Source: an endosymbiont of unidentified scaly snail isolate Monju (GTDB taxonomy: Bacteria > Pseudomonadota > Gammaproteobacteria > Chromatiales > Chromatiaceae). Taken from it: DNA of 64,000 nt. The first letter of the stretch is position 1. Each line of letters opens with the position of its first letter. A program made the position numbers and the translations under genes. Under the pieces are notes generated by a model. The model was not told the DNA's origin. It saw nothing but the letters and a program-made list of their open reading frames with translations, and ran no database searches. The stretch is from the NCBI RefSeq assembly GCF_000801295.1, contig NZ_AP012978.1, positions 1,736,001 through 1,800,000 on the forward strand, given 5' to 3'. This document shows positions 33,054 through 42,330 of the stretch, one piece after another.

Positions 33054-34409
33054 ATGGCCGTGGACATCGAACGGATCGAGACCAAGCTGGCCGCCGCACG
33101 TACCCGGCTGATCCTCGACAAGCCCTTTCTCGGCGCCCTGGTGCTGCGCCTGCCGATGATCGCGGCAAATCCCGAATGGTGTCCCACCATCGCCACCGAC
33201 GCGCGCAAGTTCTATTACAACCCCGAGTACATCGCCGGCCTGTCGCTCGACCAGACCCAGTTCATGCTGGCACACGAGGCGCTGCATTGCGCCCTGTCGC
33301 ACTTCGCGCGCCGCCAGCATCGCATCAAGCACCGCTGGGATCTGGCCTGCGACTACGCCATCAATCCCCTGCTGATCGAGGACGGTCTCAAGCCCCCACC
33401 CGACGCCCAGATCATGCCCATGTACCTGGGCATGACCGCTGAAGAGATCTACCCGCTGATCGACGAGAACGACCAGACCGAGACCCTCGACCAGCATCTC
33501 TACGACCAGGACAACGAATCCGGCGGCGGCCAGCAGGGGCAGAAATCGGGCCAGGCACACGACGCCAACCAGCAGCAGGGACATCGCCCCGAGGACGGCA
33601 CCGGCGAGCCGGACGGCGACCCCGGTGGCGAGCGCCCGCTCGACGAGCAGTCCGACGACCGGGAAGGCGAAGGCGGCCAGCCGCTCCAGAACGAGGGCCG
33701 CAACGGCGAACAGGAGGGCGAGACCGACGACACGCAACCCGGCGAAGGCGACCCCGCGCCCGACCCGCTCTCCCCGGAGGAGCGCGCCACCCTCGAGGTC
33801 CAATGGCAGCAGCGCCTGGCCGGCGCCGCCCAGCAAGCCAAGCAGGCAGGCAAGCTCGGCGGCACCCTGGCGCGCCTGATCGAACACCTGTTGCAGCCGC
33901 AACTGCCCTGGCGCATGCTGCTGGCACGCTACATGACGGCCATGGCGCGCGACGACTTCAGTTACATGCGTCCCTCGCGGCGCGAGGGCGACGCCATCCT
34001 GCCCTCGCTCAAGAGTTCGCAGATCGACATCGCCGTGGCCATCGACACCAGCGGCTCGATCAAGGCCAGCGAGATCGAGGAATTCCTCTCCGAGATCGCC
34101 GCGCTCAAGGGACAGATGCGTGCGCGCGTCACCCTGCTGCCCTGTGACTCACAGCTCGCTCCCGGCGCCCCCTGGATCATCGAACCCTGGGAAGACTTCA
34201 ACCTGCCCGAAAGCCTGGCCGGCGGGGGTGGCACCGACTTCCGTCCCGTGTTCGAATGGATCGAGGCCAACGGCATCCAGCCTGAACTTCTGGTGTACTT
34301 CACCGATGCCGAGGGCCATTTTCCCGAGCAGGCGCCGAACTATCCGATAATCTGGCTGGTCAAGGGAAAGGAAAAGACCCCCTGGGGACAACGCATCCAG
34401 CTCAACTGA
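33054..34409 (+). CDS. DUF2201-type metallopeptidase-like/VWA-like protein
   Basis: This is a 451-residue protein. The N-terminal domain has HEALH at residues 74-78, a zincin-like HExxH site (FMLAHEALHCALSHF). Residues ~155-245 are a low-complexity, Gln/Glu/Asp-rich linker. The C-terminal ~190 residues form a VWA-like domain with DIAVAIDTSGSIKASE, a MIDAS-type DxSGS, and later GGGGTDFRPVFEW. It is cotranscribed with and presumably works on or with the MoxR ATPase. Substrate unknown. Confidence 0.86.
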   Translation: MAVDIERIETKLAAARTRLILDKPFLGALVLRLPMIAANPEWCPTIATDARKFYYNPEYIAGLSLDQTQFMLAHEALHCALSHFARRQHRIKHRWDLACDYAINPLLIEDGLKPPPDAQIMPMYLGMTAEEIYPLIDENDQTETLDQHLYDQDNESGGGQQGQKSGQAHDANQQQGHRPEDGTGEPDGDPGGERPLDEQSDDREGEGGQPLQNEGRNGEQEGETDDTQPGEGDPAPDPLSPEERATLEVQWQQRLAGAAQQAKQAGKLGGTLARLIEHLLQPQLPWRMLLARYMTAMARDDFSYMRPSRREGDAILPSLKSSQIDIAVAIDTSGSIKASEIEEFLSEIAALKGQMRARVTLLPCDSQLAPGAPWIIEPWEDFNLPESLAGGGGTDFRPVFEWIEANGIQPELLVYFTDAEGHFPEQAPNYPIIWLVKGKEKTPWGQRIQLN

Positions 34410-34435
34410 AACGGCCTCCGGGCCGCAAACACGAC

Positions 34436-35899
34436 ATGGCCCGCACCCGCAACACGCTGCTCTCCGCACTGCTCACCGCCAGCCTGGCACTCGCCCCCCT
34501 CCCTTCCGCCCGGGCGCTGGACACCCGCCTGCCCGACCTGGGCAACAGTGCTGGCGGCCTGATGACGCCCAAGGCCGAACAAGAGCTGGGGCGGGCCTTC
34601 ATGCGCAGCGTGCGCCTGAACCAGGCGGTGCTCGACGACCCGCTGATCGGCGATTACATCCAGCAGCTCGGCGAACGCCTGGTCGAACACAGTGATGCAG
34701 CCGGCACACCCTTTCATTTCTTTGTTATCGACAACCGCGAGATCAATGCCTTCGCCGGCCCTGGCGGCTACATCGGCGTCTACACCGGTCTGATCTCGAC
34801 CACCCAGACCGAGAGCGAACTGGCCGCGGTTCTGGCCCACGAGATCGCGCACGTCACCCAGCAGCACCTGCTGCGCGCCTGGGAGACCGCCAGCAACATG
34901 ACCCTGCCCAACGCCGCCGTCCTGCTCGCGGCCATCGCCATCGGCGTTGCAGCCGGGGGTGACGCCGGCCTGGCCGCGGCCACCATGGGCCAGGCCGGGC
35001 TGATCCAGGAACAGATCAACTTCACCCGCGCCAACGAACAGGAGGCCGATCGCATCGGCATCGACATCCTGGCGGACACCCGCTTCGACCCCAACGCCAT
35101 GCCGGCCTTCTTCTCGCGCATGGGCAGGGCCAACCGGGTGTATGCCACCAAGCTGCCCGAGTTCCTCATGACCCACCCGGTGACGACCAGCCGTACCGCC
35201 GACGCCCTGGGCCGCGCCGCCCGCTATCCGGCACGCCAGGTACGTGACAGCCTGCACTTCGAACTGACCCGCGCACGCATCGCCCTGCGCAATATCGAGC
35301 ACCCGCTGGCACATGCGGCGCGCCTCGCCCGCCAGCTGGAAGACGGACGCTACCGCAACCGCCTGGCCACCGAATACGAGCGTGCACTGAGCCTGCTGCA
35401 AGGCGGTCGCATCGCGGAAGCCGACACCCTCCTTGCGCGCCTGTTGCAGGCTTCGCCAGACACCATCGAGTTCATTGTCGCCAAGGCCGAGGTGGAGCAG
35501 CGGCAGGGAAAGGCCGAGGCAGCCCTGCGGCGTCTACGCCAGGCTCTGCTCGCGCATCCCACCAGTCGCGCCCTCGTGCTCTCGCATGCCGAACTGGCGA
35601 CCGCACTCGGACACTACCGCGAAGCAGTGGACCAGCTGCGCGATCACCTCGGCATGGCCACCGACGAGCCCCGCATCCATGCCCTGCTGGCGCGCGCCAG
35701 CGGCGAGGCAGGGAACGCCGTCGCCGCCCACCGACACCAGGCGGAATACCACTACCTCAATGGCAAACTGGAAGAAGCCATCCTGCAACTCGAACTGGCG
35801 CTGAAGACCCCCGGCATCAGTTTCTACGACAGCAGCCGCATCGACGCCCGCCTGCGCGAACTGCGCGAGGAACTGGCTGCGCGCAAAAAACGGGAATAA
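34436..35899 (+). CDS. bepA: Periplasmic M48 metalloprotease with TPR repeats (BepA-like)
   Basis: This 487-residue exported protease/chaperone takes part in outer-membrane protein assembly (LptD/BAM quality control in E. coli). A signal peptide (..LALAPLPSARA) is followed by the M48 domain with INAFAGPGGYIGVYTGLI, HEIAH at residues 135-139, and EQEADRIGIDILA with the third ligand. Residues ~300-480 are helical TPR-like repeats (ALSLLQGGRIAEADTLLARLL and similar). Domain order and length fit BepA/YfgC. Confidence 0.9.
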   Translation: MARTRNTLLSALLTASLALAPLPSARALDTRLPDLGNSAGGLMTPKAEQELGRAFMRSVRLNQAVLDDPLIGDYIQQLGERLVEHSDAAGTPFHFFVIDNREINAFAGPGGYIGVYTGLISTTQTESELAAVLAHEIAHVTQQHLLRAWETASNMTLPNAAVLLAAIAIGVAAGGDAGLAAATMGQAGLIQEQINFTRANEQEADRIGIDILADTRFDPNAMPAFFSRMGRANRVYATKLPEFLMTHPVTTSRTADALGRAARYPARQVRDSLHFELTRARIALRNIEHPLAHAARLARQLEDGRYRNRLATEYERALSLLQGGRIAEADTLLARLLQASPDTIEFIVAKAEVEQRQGKAEAALRRLRQALLAHPTSRALVLSHAELATALGHYREAVDQLRDHLGMATDEPRIHALLARASGEAGNAVAAHRHQAEYHYLNGKLEEAILQLELALKTPGISFYDSSRIDARLRELREELAARKKRE

Positions 35900-35948
35900 A
35901 CCCGATAGCCCTGCGTCTATGCATCGGGTCCACAAGGCACACCCAAAA

Positions 35949-36038
35949 GTATCAGATGTTGCTGATATACCGGACTGCGGAACCAAGGCTTGCGTCGGAA
36001 CACCAAATCATTATGCTTGAGCGCTACCCGTACGGGTA
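35949..36038. promoter_or_regulatory. Two dyad-symmetry sites upstream of soxX
   Basis: The 265-bp spacer before soxX contains two palindromes. At 35949-35970, TATCAG and CTGATA arms are separated by 6 bp. At 36025-36038, TACCCGTACGGGTA is a perfect 14-bp palindrome. Either could be an operator for the sox operon, and ArsR-type SoxR repressors bind such dyads in other sulfur oxidisers. Identity of the regulator is unknown because none is encoded next to the cluster. Confidence 0.4.
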
Positions 36039-36164
36039 AAGCAACAAGACCGACAACAACATGGTGATCAGCGAAACGCGTCCGCATCGAAGGCAAACCG
36101 ATTCACAACCGCCAAAACAATTGAACCGTTCATTCCACACCAAACGAGCATAGGAGGATATGCG

Positions 36165-36536
36165 ATGCGGAATACCGCAAGACACGCAACCATCGCTCTG
36201 TCACTGGCAGCCCTGTTCAGCGCCGCCAGCCTGATGCCCCAGGTTGCCTCGGCGGAGGGCACCAACATGGCCGCCAAGGGCAAAGAGATCGCCTGGAATC
36301 GCAAGAAAGGCAACTGCCTCGCCTGTCACGCCATGGCCGGAGGTAATCTGCCTGGTGACATCGGCCCGCCGCTGGTCGCCATGAAGGCCCGCTTCCCTGA
36401 CCGCAAGAAGCTGTTCGACCAGATCTACGACGCAACCAAACGCAACCCGTCGACGCGCATGCCCCCCTTCGGCAGGCACAAGATCCTGTCGAACGCGGAC
36501 ATCGAGGCCATCGTCGATTACCTGTACACCCCCTGA
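36165..36536 (+). CDS. soxX: SoxX, c-type cytochrome of thiosulfate oxidation
   Basis: This is the 123-residue periplasmic monohaem subunit of SoxAX, which links thiosulfate to the SoxY carrier. A signal peptide (..SLMPQVASA) is followed by the haem-binding GNCLACH, and STRMPPFG contains the likely axial Met. GDIGPPLVAMKARFPDRKKL is typical of SoxX. A strong AGGAGGATATG site precedes the ATG. It is the first gene of soxXYZA. Confidence 0.95.
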   Translation: MRNTARHATIALSLAALFSAASLMPQVASAEGTNMAAKGKEIAWNRKKGNCLACHAMAGGNLPGDIGPPLVAMKARFPDRKKLFDQIYDATKRNPSTRMPPFGRHKILSNADIEAIVDYLYTP

Positions 36537-36592
36537 CCGCCGGTCAGAAATACCCTGTTACAAAGTCACTTCGTCCCAGGAGAGTACGCAAG

Positions 36593-37069
36593 ATGAATAC
36601 CGACATGAAACGCCGAGTCTTCCTGAAAGGCTCCCTGGCCGCGGGCACCGTGGGTGTCGCCGTGAGCGCCGGCCTGCTGGCACCGCAAGCCGTGCTGGCC
36701 GCCTGGCCCGAGAAGGCCTTCCATGCCAAGAGCCCCAAGGACGCACTCAACAGCGCCTTCGGCTCGGGCCAGACCCAAGCTTCGGACAAGATCAAGATCA
36801 AGGCGCCCGACATCGCCGAGAACGGCGCCGTGGTGCCGGTTACCGTGAAGAGCGATATCCCCGGCATCGAAAGCATCGCCATCCTGGCCTCTGCCAACAA
36901 CTCCCCGCTGGTCGCTCTGTTCAATCTGAGCCGAAACGCCATGGCGGATGTCTCGACACGCATCAAGATGGGCAAGACCGGTGACGTGATCGCTGTGGTC
37001 AAGGCCGGTGGCAAGCTGTATGCCAACCGCAAGGGCGTCAAGGTCACCATTGGTGGCTGCGGCGGCTGA
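36593..37069 (+). CDS. soxY: SoxY, sulfur-carrier protein
   Basis: This is the 158-residue carrier subunit. The twin-arginine signal MKRRVFLKGSLAAG directs Tat export. The C-terminus ends GGCGG, the swinging-arm motif whose Cys carries the sulfur adduct during the Sox cycle. It is followed closely by soxZ, its heterodimer partner. A CAGGAGAG site precedes the start. Confidence 0.97.
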   Translation: MNTDMKRRVFLKGSLAAGTVGVAVSAGLLAPQAVLAAWPEKAFHAKSPKDALNSAFGSGQTQASDKIKIKAPDIAENGAVVPVTVKSDIPGIESIAILASANNSPLVALFNLSRNAMADVSTRIKMGKTGDVIAVVKAGGKLYANRKGVKVTIGGCGG

Positions 37070-37120
37070 CCCCGATCGCCCCCATCGCAACTGCGTAACA
37101 TATTTCTGAGGTAATACCCA

Positions 37121-37438
37121 ATGGCTAAAAGCTCAATCAAGATTCGCGCAAAGGAAAAGAAGGGCGTGGTTACCGTCAAGTGCCTGATCAGTCATCCGAT
37201 GGAGACCGGCCTGCGCAAGAACAAGAAGACCGGCAAGCTGATCCCGGCGCACTTCATCCAGGACGTGGTCGCCAAACACAACGACAAGGAAGTGCTCAGC
37301 GCACAATGGAGCGGCGGCGTTTCCAAGAACCCCTACCTGGCCTTCAAGTTCAGCGGCGGCAGCAAGGGTGACACCATCACCATCGCCTGGACCGACAACA
37401 AGGGCCAGAGCGATTCGAAAAGCGCCAAGATCAAATAA
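37121..37438 (+). CDS. soxZ: SoxZ, partner of SoxY
   Basis: This is a 105-residue protein without a signal peptide. It is co-exported as SoxYZ by hitch-hiking on the Tat signal of SoxY, as known for the family. IKIRAKEKKGVVTVKCLISHPMETG and the C-terminal DTITIAWTDNKGQSD are family features. A TGAGG site lies upstream. Confidence 0.96.
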   Translation: MAKSSIKIRAKEKKGVVTVKCLISHPMETGLRKNKKTGKLIPAHFIQDVVAKHNDKEVLSAQWSGGVSKNPYLAFKFSGGSKGDTITIAWTDNKGQSDSKSAKIK

Positions 37439-37511
37439 CACCCACAAGGCACCACGGCATCATGCCCCTCCGGGGGCATACCAGATCCACTCTGGGAGGA
37501 GATTCAAACCC

Positions 37512-38354
37512 ATGAAACCAATGACCGCGATTGCCGCCATCTGTGCCCTTGCGGCCACTGGCGCCTTCGCCGACAAGAAGGCGACTGACACGACGCCGGA
37601 AGAAGACCTGAAGACCTACCGGGACTACTTCTTCAAGCGCTTCCCCGGCGTTCCGCTGCAAGAGTATGCCAACGGTGTGTACGCCATTGACAAGACCTCG
37701 CGCGACAGCTGGGAGGCCATCGAGGAGTTCCCGCCGTACGAGCCGATGATCGAAGAAGGCGAGACCATGTGGAATACGCCGTTTGCCAACGGCAAGACCT
37801 ATGGCTCCTGCTTCAACAATGATCCGACCCAACGCAAGAACTATCCGTACTGGGACGACCAGCGCAAGATGGTGGTCACCCTGCCCCTGCCCATCAACGA
37901 GTGCCGCACGAAGAACGGTGAGAAGCCCCTGAAATATGCCAAGGGCCCGATCACCCGCCTGCTGGCCTACATGGCCTACGAATCGCGCGGCCAGAAGATC
38001 AACGTGAAGATCCCCAACAAGGACGCACTGGCCGCCTACAACAATGGCAAGTCCATCTACTGGGCACGGCGGGGCCAGCTCAATTTCAGCTGCGGCTCCT
38101 GCCACGTGCAATCGGCTGGTCAGCACGTCCGTGCCGACATCCTCAGCCCGGCGCTGGGACAGGCCACCGGCTGGCCGGTGTACCGTTCCAAGTGGGGTGA
38201 GCTCGGGACCTTCCATCGCCGCTTCAAGGGCTGCATGAAGCAGATGCGTGCCAAGCCCTACAAACCGCAGAGCAAGGAGTTCCGCAACCTGGAATACTTC
38301 CTCACCTACATGAGCAACGGCATCGAATACAACGGACCGTCGGCTCGCAAATAG
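37512..38354 (+). CDS. soxA: SoxA, single-haem-motif form
   Basis: This is the 280-residue cytochrome subunit that catalyses oxidative coupling of thiosulfate to SoxY. A signal peptide (MKPMTAIAAICALAATGAFA) is followed by a region with two lone cysteines (GSCFNNDP and INECRTK) where dihaem SoxA proteins carry the first CxxCH. The single haem motif is FSCGSCH, and FKGCMKQMRA holds the cysteine expected to be the haem ligand (cysteine persulfide). A GGGAGGAG site fixes the start at 37512. The cluster stops here with a terminator: soxB and soxCD are not in the window. Confidence 0.95.
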   Translation: MKPMTAIAAICALAATGAFADKKATDTTPEEDLKTYRDYFFKRFPGVPLQEYANGVYAIDKTSRDSWEAIEEFPPYEPMIEEGETMWNTPFANGKTYGSCFNNDPTQRKNYPYWDDQRKMVVTLPLPINECRTKNGEKPLKYAKGPITRLLAYMAYESRGQKINVKIPNKDALAAYNNGKSIYWARRGQLNFSCGSCHVQSAGQHVRADILSPALGQATGWPVYRSKWGELGTFHRRFKGCMKQMRAKPYKPQSKEFRNLEYFLTYMSNGIEYNGPSARK

Positions 38355-38378
38355 GCAGTCCAGACTTCATCCAGGCAA

Positions 38379-38406
38379 AAGCCCGGCATCCGCCGGGCTT
38401 TTTTTT
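38379..38406 (+). terminator. Rho-independent terminator of soxXYZA
   Basis: The stem AAGCCCGGC / GCCGGGCTT with a 4-nt loop is followed by an eight-T run, 24 bp after the soxA stop. It separates the operon from the convergent minus-strand genes. Confidence 0.9.
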
Positions 38407-38427
38407 CGGGCTCCAGGTCAGGATCCT

Positions 38428-39288
38428 TCAGATCACGATGGCCTTTTCCGGCTCTCCATCGGTCACCTCCGCATCTGCCTCCGATGCGTCGAGAGCCGCC
38501 AGCTCGTCATCGTCGAACAGTCCACCCAGATCCTGAGCCAGGGGCTCGTCTGCGAACAGCTCATCGATGCCCTCGGGCTCGACCGCCTCTGTTGCCGTCG
38601 CCTCGCTCTTCTCCTCATTCTGGACAGGGACAGCGTCTTCTCCCTCTCCAATATCCAGCATCTCGGTATCGAGTTCAGCGGCCGGACGTGCTGGCAGCTC
38701 AGGTTCCCCGGAAACCGCATCGTGCCCGACTTCCTCGACCGAGGACGGTACAGCCTCCGGTGCGGGATCCGAATCCGCGAACATGCTGGAGTATTCGCTG
38801 AGCATGCGACTCATGGTCTCCATGGTCACACTCAACTCCTCGGACAAGCGCTTGTTCTCCTGGCGCAAGGCCTCGAGCTCACTGTCGTCCGTCCCGCTCG
38901 CCTCACCCGCAGCCCCGCCACCGTGCAACTCGAACCAGGGGGCGAGCGCCGATTGCAGCGCGATATGGAACTGCGCCGCGCTACCGGCGTCACGATCACG
39001 ATAGACGGTGGCAAAGCGCTGCAGCAATCCCAGCTCCTCGCGCACCATCGCCACCCGGACGCGATCCAGTTCTGCACCCTGCAGGCCCATGCGTTCGGCA
39101 AGAAACCTGCCGATAGCCGCCTCGCGCTCGGCGCGCCCGGCGCGCACCGCCGAGATCAGGCGCGCAATGGCCTGGCGGTCACGCCGTGCCATGGCGGAAT
39201 GCCGTATCCAGTACACCAGCAACAGCACGAACAGCAGCAGGAGGACCTCGCCCCCCGCCAGCATCAGCCAGAACATCAGATCCTTCAT
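38428..39288 (-). CDS. Hypothetical membrane-anchored acidic protein
   Basis: This is a 286-residue protein. One N-terminal membrane helix (about residues 4-27, WLMLAGGEVLLLLFVLLLVYWI) is followed by a basic helical region, a short coiled-coil stretch (ELEALRQENKRLSEELSVTMETM) and a strongly acidic, low-complexity C-terminal half. No enzymatic motif is visible. Its ATG overlaps the stop of the VWA-protein gene (ATGA), so the two are translationally coupled and probably form a complex. I do not recognise the family. Confidence 0.7.
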   Translation of the reverse strand: MKDLMFWLMLAGGEVLLLLFVLLLVYWIRHSAMARRDRQAIARLISAVRAGRAEREAAIGRFLAERMGLQGAELDRVRVAMVREELGLLQRFATVYRDRDAGSAAQFHIALQSALAPWFELHGGGAAGEASGTDDSELEALRQENKRLSEELSVTMETMSRMLSEYSSMFADSDPAPEAVPSSVEEVGHDAVSGEPELPARPAAELDTEMLDIGEGEDAVPVQNEEKSEATATEAVEPEGIDELFADEPLAQDLGGLFDDDELAALDASEADAEVTDGEPEKAIVI

Positions 39289-41171
39289 GCAGCCTCTCCC
39301 TTGGCATCCGCGTCTTCAGCTTCACCCGCCTCTCCCTCGGACAGGGCGTCCTGCGGTGCGACGTCCGCCTCTTCTGCGGTAACGGCATCCGGTTCCGCCT
39401 CGGAAAGCTCGGCCTCCACGGCCTCGATCTCCTCGCTCAGGGACACCTCTTCACTATTGCCTCGCCGGCGACGCAGGAACCACCAGGCACCCAGGCCGCC
39501 GCCGATCAGCAGCAGGTTGAGGGCACCGAATACCGCTGCGGGCAACACCCATCCTGACTCTTCTTCTGCGGCCGCTTCCTGGACCCCTGCCTCTGCCGGT
39601 GGCGCTTCGGGCTGTGCCTGGGTCGATTCGGAGGTCGATTCAGCAGCGGTCGGCGCCGGTTCCTTCGAGGGTTCGACTCCCGGCGCATAGACCGGGCCGT
39701 ATTCACGGACGATCCGGTTGCCCAGGCGGCTATTGCCCTCGATCTTCAGGTACACCGGCGCGCCGAGGTCGGCCAGCACATAGCCCTTGGCATCCTTCTT
39801 CAGCAGCTCGCGCTGGCCATCGATCTGCTGCCAGACGGTGACCGTGGCCCCGTCCTGCATCACCGCGCCGGTGACTTCGACCACCGCCCGCGCCGCATCG
39901 CCCTCACCCTCTATCCTGAGCGATGCCGGTTCGTGCACCGCCAGGCGATAACGTTTCTCGCGCACGAAGGTCGGGCTGTCCACGCTGAACAACAGCTCTA
40001 CCTCGTCGAAGGCGTTCTTCTCGTGATAGCGCACCGCATAGCGCCCGTCCCCCGCCTTGCTGTCGCCATCCCGGCCCTCGTCGTTGAGTCCCAGTGGATC
40101 ACTGCCGTTGCGGGTGATGGCATCGGCACGCACGTCCAGCAGACGCAGGAAGGCCCGGCGATCGACCAGCTTGCCCTTGTTGCTCAGGTAGGCGCTCAGC
40201 AGCAGGTCTTCGCCCACCGCCAGGTGGGCCGGGACCTCGGAGGTCTGCAACTTGAGATCGGTGACGATCATCACCCGGTTGTCGGGATCCACGTCGGCCA
40301 GCAGGCGCCACTCTCCCTTCTTCGGCGAGGCGATGGTGATCAGGTCGTACCCCTGATCACGGTACCAGGCCACGCCCGCCACGAGATCGCTGTCGGTATA
40401 ACGTTCGCCCGCGGGCGAGATCAGCACCGGATCAGGCGACCCGGGCTTGCGGAACAGCAGGATGGTCGCCTCCTTCACACTGGCATCCACAGTGAAGCGA
40501 TTGTCCTTGAGCGGCACCCCTTCGGGCCGACCGACCTGCTCGAACACCTTGAGGAACACCCGACTGAGCTGTTCCGCGGAATCCACCTGCTGGTACCAGC
40601 CGCCGGTCACCTCCGAGAGACGTTTCATCAGGTCATGGTCTGCCCGCTCCGACAGCGCGATGGTATGCACACGGATACCCAGCTGCTTCAGCCGTGGCAG
40701 GATCTCGTCGAGAATGCGTTGGCGCGAGGCCGCGCTCTCCCCCGGCTGCTTCGACACATCCACCATGCCGTCGGTCAGCAACACCAGGTGACGGTTGTAA
40801 CTGGATGAGGGGGCGCTGATATCACGCGTTGCATCACGCAGCACGCGCTCGATGTGGGTGAACTGGCCGGGGGAACGGATCTGCTCCGAGAGCTTCAGTG
40901 CGCGTGCCTTCCAGGCCTTGTCCACATCGCCCAGGGGGATCAGGGGATTGCTCCAGCGCGCAAAGGTCCAGACCCCGGCACGGGTGCCCGGCTGCAACAG
41001 CCCCACCAGCATGCGCAGCGCCGGCCGCCGCAGATTCTGCGGATCGTTCTGCTTCATGCTGCCCGAGATGTCGATCAGAACCCGCACCTCGTTCTTGTCG
41101 GGTGCCGCCCAGGCATGCCATGCCGGCAACAGGCACAGCACGCTCAGCAGCAATCGGGTCCATAGTGCCAT
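39285..41171 (-). CDS. VWA-domain membrane protein
   Basis: This is a 628-residue protein. A signal peptide (..LCLLPAWHAWA) is followed by a von Willebrand A domain at ~30-210 with VLIDISGSMKQND (MIDAS DxSGS) and LVLLTDGMVD. The middle region is beta-rich (Ig-like repeats, inferred), then a Pro/Glu-rich linker, a membrane helix near residue 550 (WVLPAAVFGALNLLLIGGGLG) and an acidic cytoplasmic tail. The GGAGAAG site selects the ATG at 41171. Together with the downstream anchored protein it looks like an envelope module. Function unknown. Confidence 0.82.
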   Translation of the reverse strand: MALWTRLLLSVLCLLPAWHAWAAPDKNEVRVLIDISGSMKQNDPQNLRRPALRMLVGLLQPGTRAGVWTFARWSNPLIPLGDVDKAWKARALKLSEQIRSPGQFTHIERVLRDATRDISAPSSSYNRHLVLLTDGMVDVSKQPGESAASRQRILDEILPRLKQLGIRVHTIALSERADHDLMKRLSEVTGGWYQQVDSAEQLSRVFLKVFEQVGRPEGVPLKDNRFTVDASVKEATILLFRKPGSPDPVLISPAGERYTDSDLVAGVAWYRDQGYDLITIASPKKGEWRLLADVDPDNRVMIVTDLKLQTSEVPAHLAVGEDLLLSAYLSNKGKLVDRRAFLRLLDVRADAITRNGSDPLGLNDEGRDGDSKAGDGRYAVRYHEKNAFDEVELLFSVDSPTFVREKRYRLAVHEPASLRIEGEGDAARAVVEVTGAVMQDGATVTVWQQIDGQRELLKKDAKGYVLADLGAPVYLKIEGNSRLGNRIVREYGPVYAPGVEPSKEPAPTAAESTSESTQAQPEAPPAEAGVQEAAAEEESGWVLPAAVFGALNLLLIGGGLGAWWFLRRRRGNSEEVSLSEEIEAVEAELSEAEPDAVTAEEADVAPQDALSEGEAGEAEDADAKGEAA

Positions 41172-41351
41172 GGTCTTCTCCCCGGGCAGCACGCTCTGCC
41201 CGCAACAGTCCGGATCTACCGGCATAGCGGCCTGCGAACGCGATTCTTTAGGGAACAAACCGTTGGCAGAGAAGCTCGAGGAAGCACCGGCCACTTCCCC
41301 TGCCTGCAGGAAAAGGGCATCCGGTACTGGTTCAGCGCTTCCTGCAAAGAA

Positions 41352-42233
41352 TCAAGTATAGGGGTTGGACTGCCCCGGCACCGCCGGATAGAAACGCCGG
41401 TAGGCCCACTGGTACTGGGCCGGCGCGGCGGCGATGCAACACTCCACGTGGCGGTTGAGCGCAACGGCTGCACGCTGTGGATCGGTATCGGCGATGTCTT
41501 CGTCGGCCAGGAAATGGCGCATGCGATAGCGGCCGTCGGACTGTCGCTCGGCCCAGGCAAAGAGCACCGGGCTGCCATGACGCGCCGCGAGCCGACCGAG
41601 CAGGACCATGGTGGCGCACTCACGGCCGAAGAAGGGGGCGACGGCCGCGGCCGCACCAGCACTCTTGGGTACCTGGTCAGGCAGGATGGCGATCACCTCG
41701 CCAGCCTTGAGCGCGCGATTGAGCGCCTTGATGCCGGCGGGCGTGGTCGGCACCATGCGGATACGCGCGATACTCCGGCCCTGGCGCATCAGCGGTTCGA
41801 GAAAGGCCTGGCGCGGCGGGCGGTACAGGCCGGTGATCGGCAGGGAGGGATCGATGCCGGCCGAGACCAGCTCCCAGTTGCCATGGTGCGGCATTGCCAG
41901 GATCAGTCCCCTGCCCTGCTCTACCAGCTCGCGCATGCGCCCGGGCAGGCCGGCCGGATCGACGCGGTCGGACAGGTCCTCGTCACGCAACCAGATGCGT
42001 GGCATCTCGCAGAACGTGATGGCGCTCTCGATCAGGACCTGACGCACCAATGCCTCGCGTTCCGCCACCGGCAGGTGCGGATAGGCGATCGTCAGGTTGG
42101 CCCGCACGTTGCGCGCCTCGCGGCCGTTCAGGCGATACAGCAGGCGAGCGACCCCCTGGCCCAGGCGGCGCAAGGCGCCCCAGGGCAGGCGGGCCAGACC
42201 TCGCAGGGAGAGGGTGGCGATCCGGGACAGCAT
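41352..42233 (-). CDS. LpxL/HtrB-type lipid A acyltransferase family protein
   Basis: This 293-residue inner-membrane protein is a lysophospholipid/lipid A acyltransferase. The catalytic Hx4[DE]-type box is MPHHGNWEL, followed by LYRPPRQAFLEPLM and ILPDQVPKSAG, in the order typical of the LpxL/LpxM family. It would transfer a secondary acyl chain to lipid A, with donor and position unknown. I chose the ATG (MLSRIATL) at 42233; a TTG four codons earlier is possible. The spacer to the divergent rhodanese gene is 97 bp. Confidence 0.88.
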   Translation of the reverse strand: MLSRIATLSLRGLARLPWGALRRLGQGVARLLYRLNGREARNVRANLTIAYPHLPVAEREALVRQVLIESAITFCEMPRIWLRDEDLSDRVDPAGLPGRMRELVEQGRGLILAMPHHGNWELVSAGIDPSLPITGLYRPPRQAFLEPLMRQGRSIARIRMVPTTPAGIKALNRALKAGEVIAILPDQVPKSAGAAAAVAPFFGRECATMVLLGRLAARHGSPVLFAWAERQSDGRYRMRHFLADEDIADTDPQRAAVALNRHVECCIAAAPAQYQWAYRRFYPAVPGQSNPYT

Positions 42234-42330
42234 CGATATTTCCAATCCACAAAAAGCGGCACAGGCCGCTGAATTCCTCTATAACTCCAACAGACGACCG
42301 CAGAACATCCACCTGCACCAGAAGGCACCC

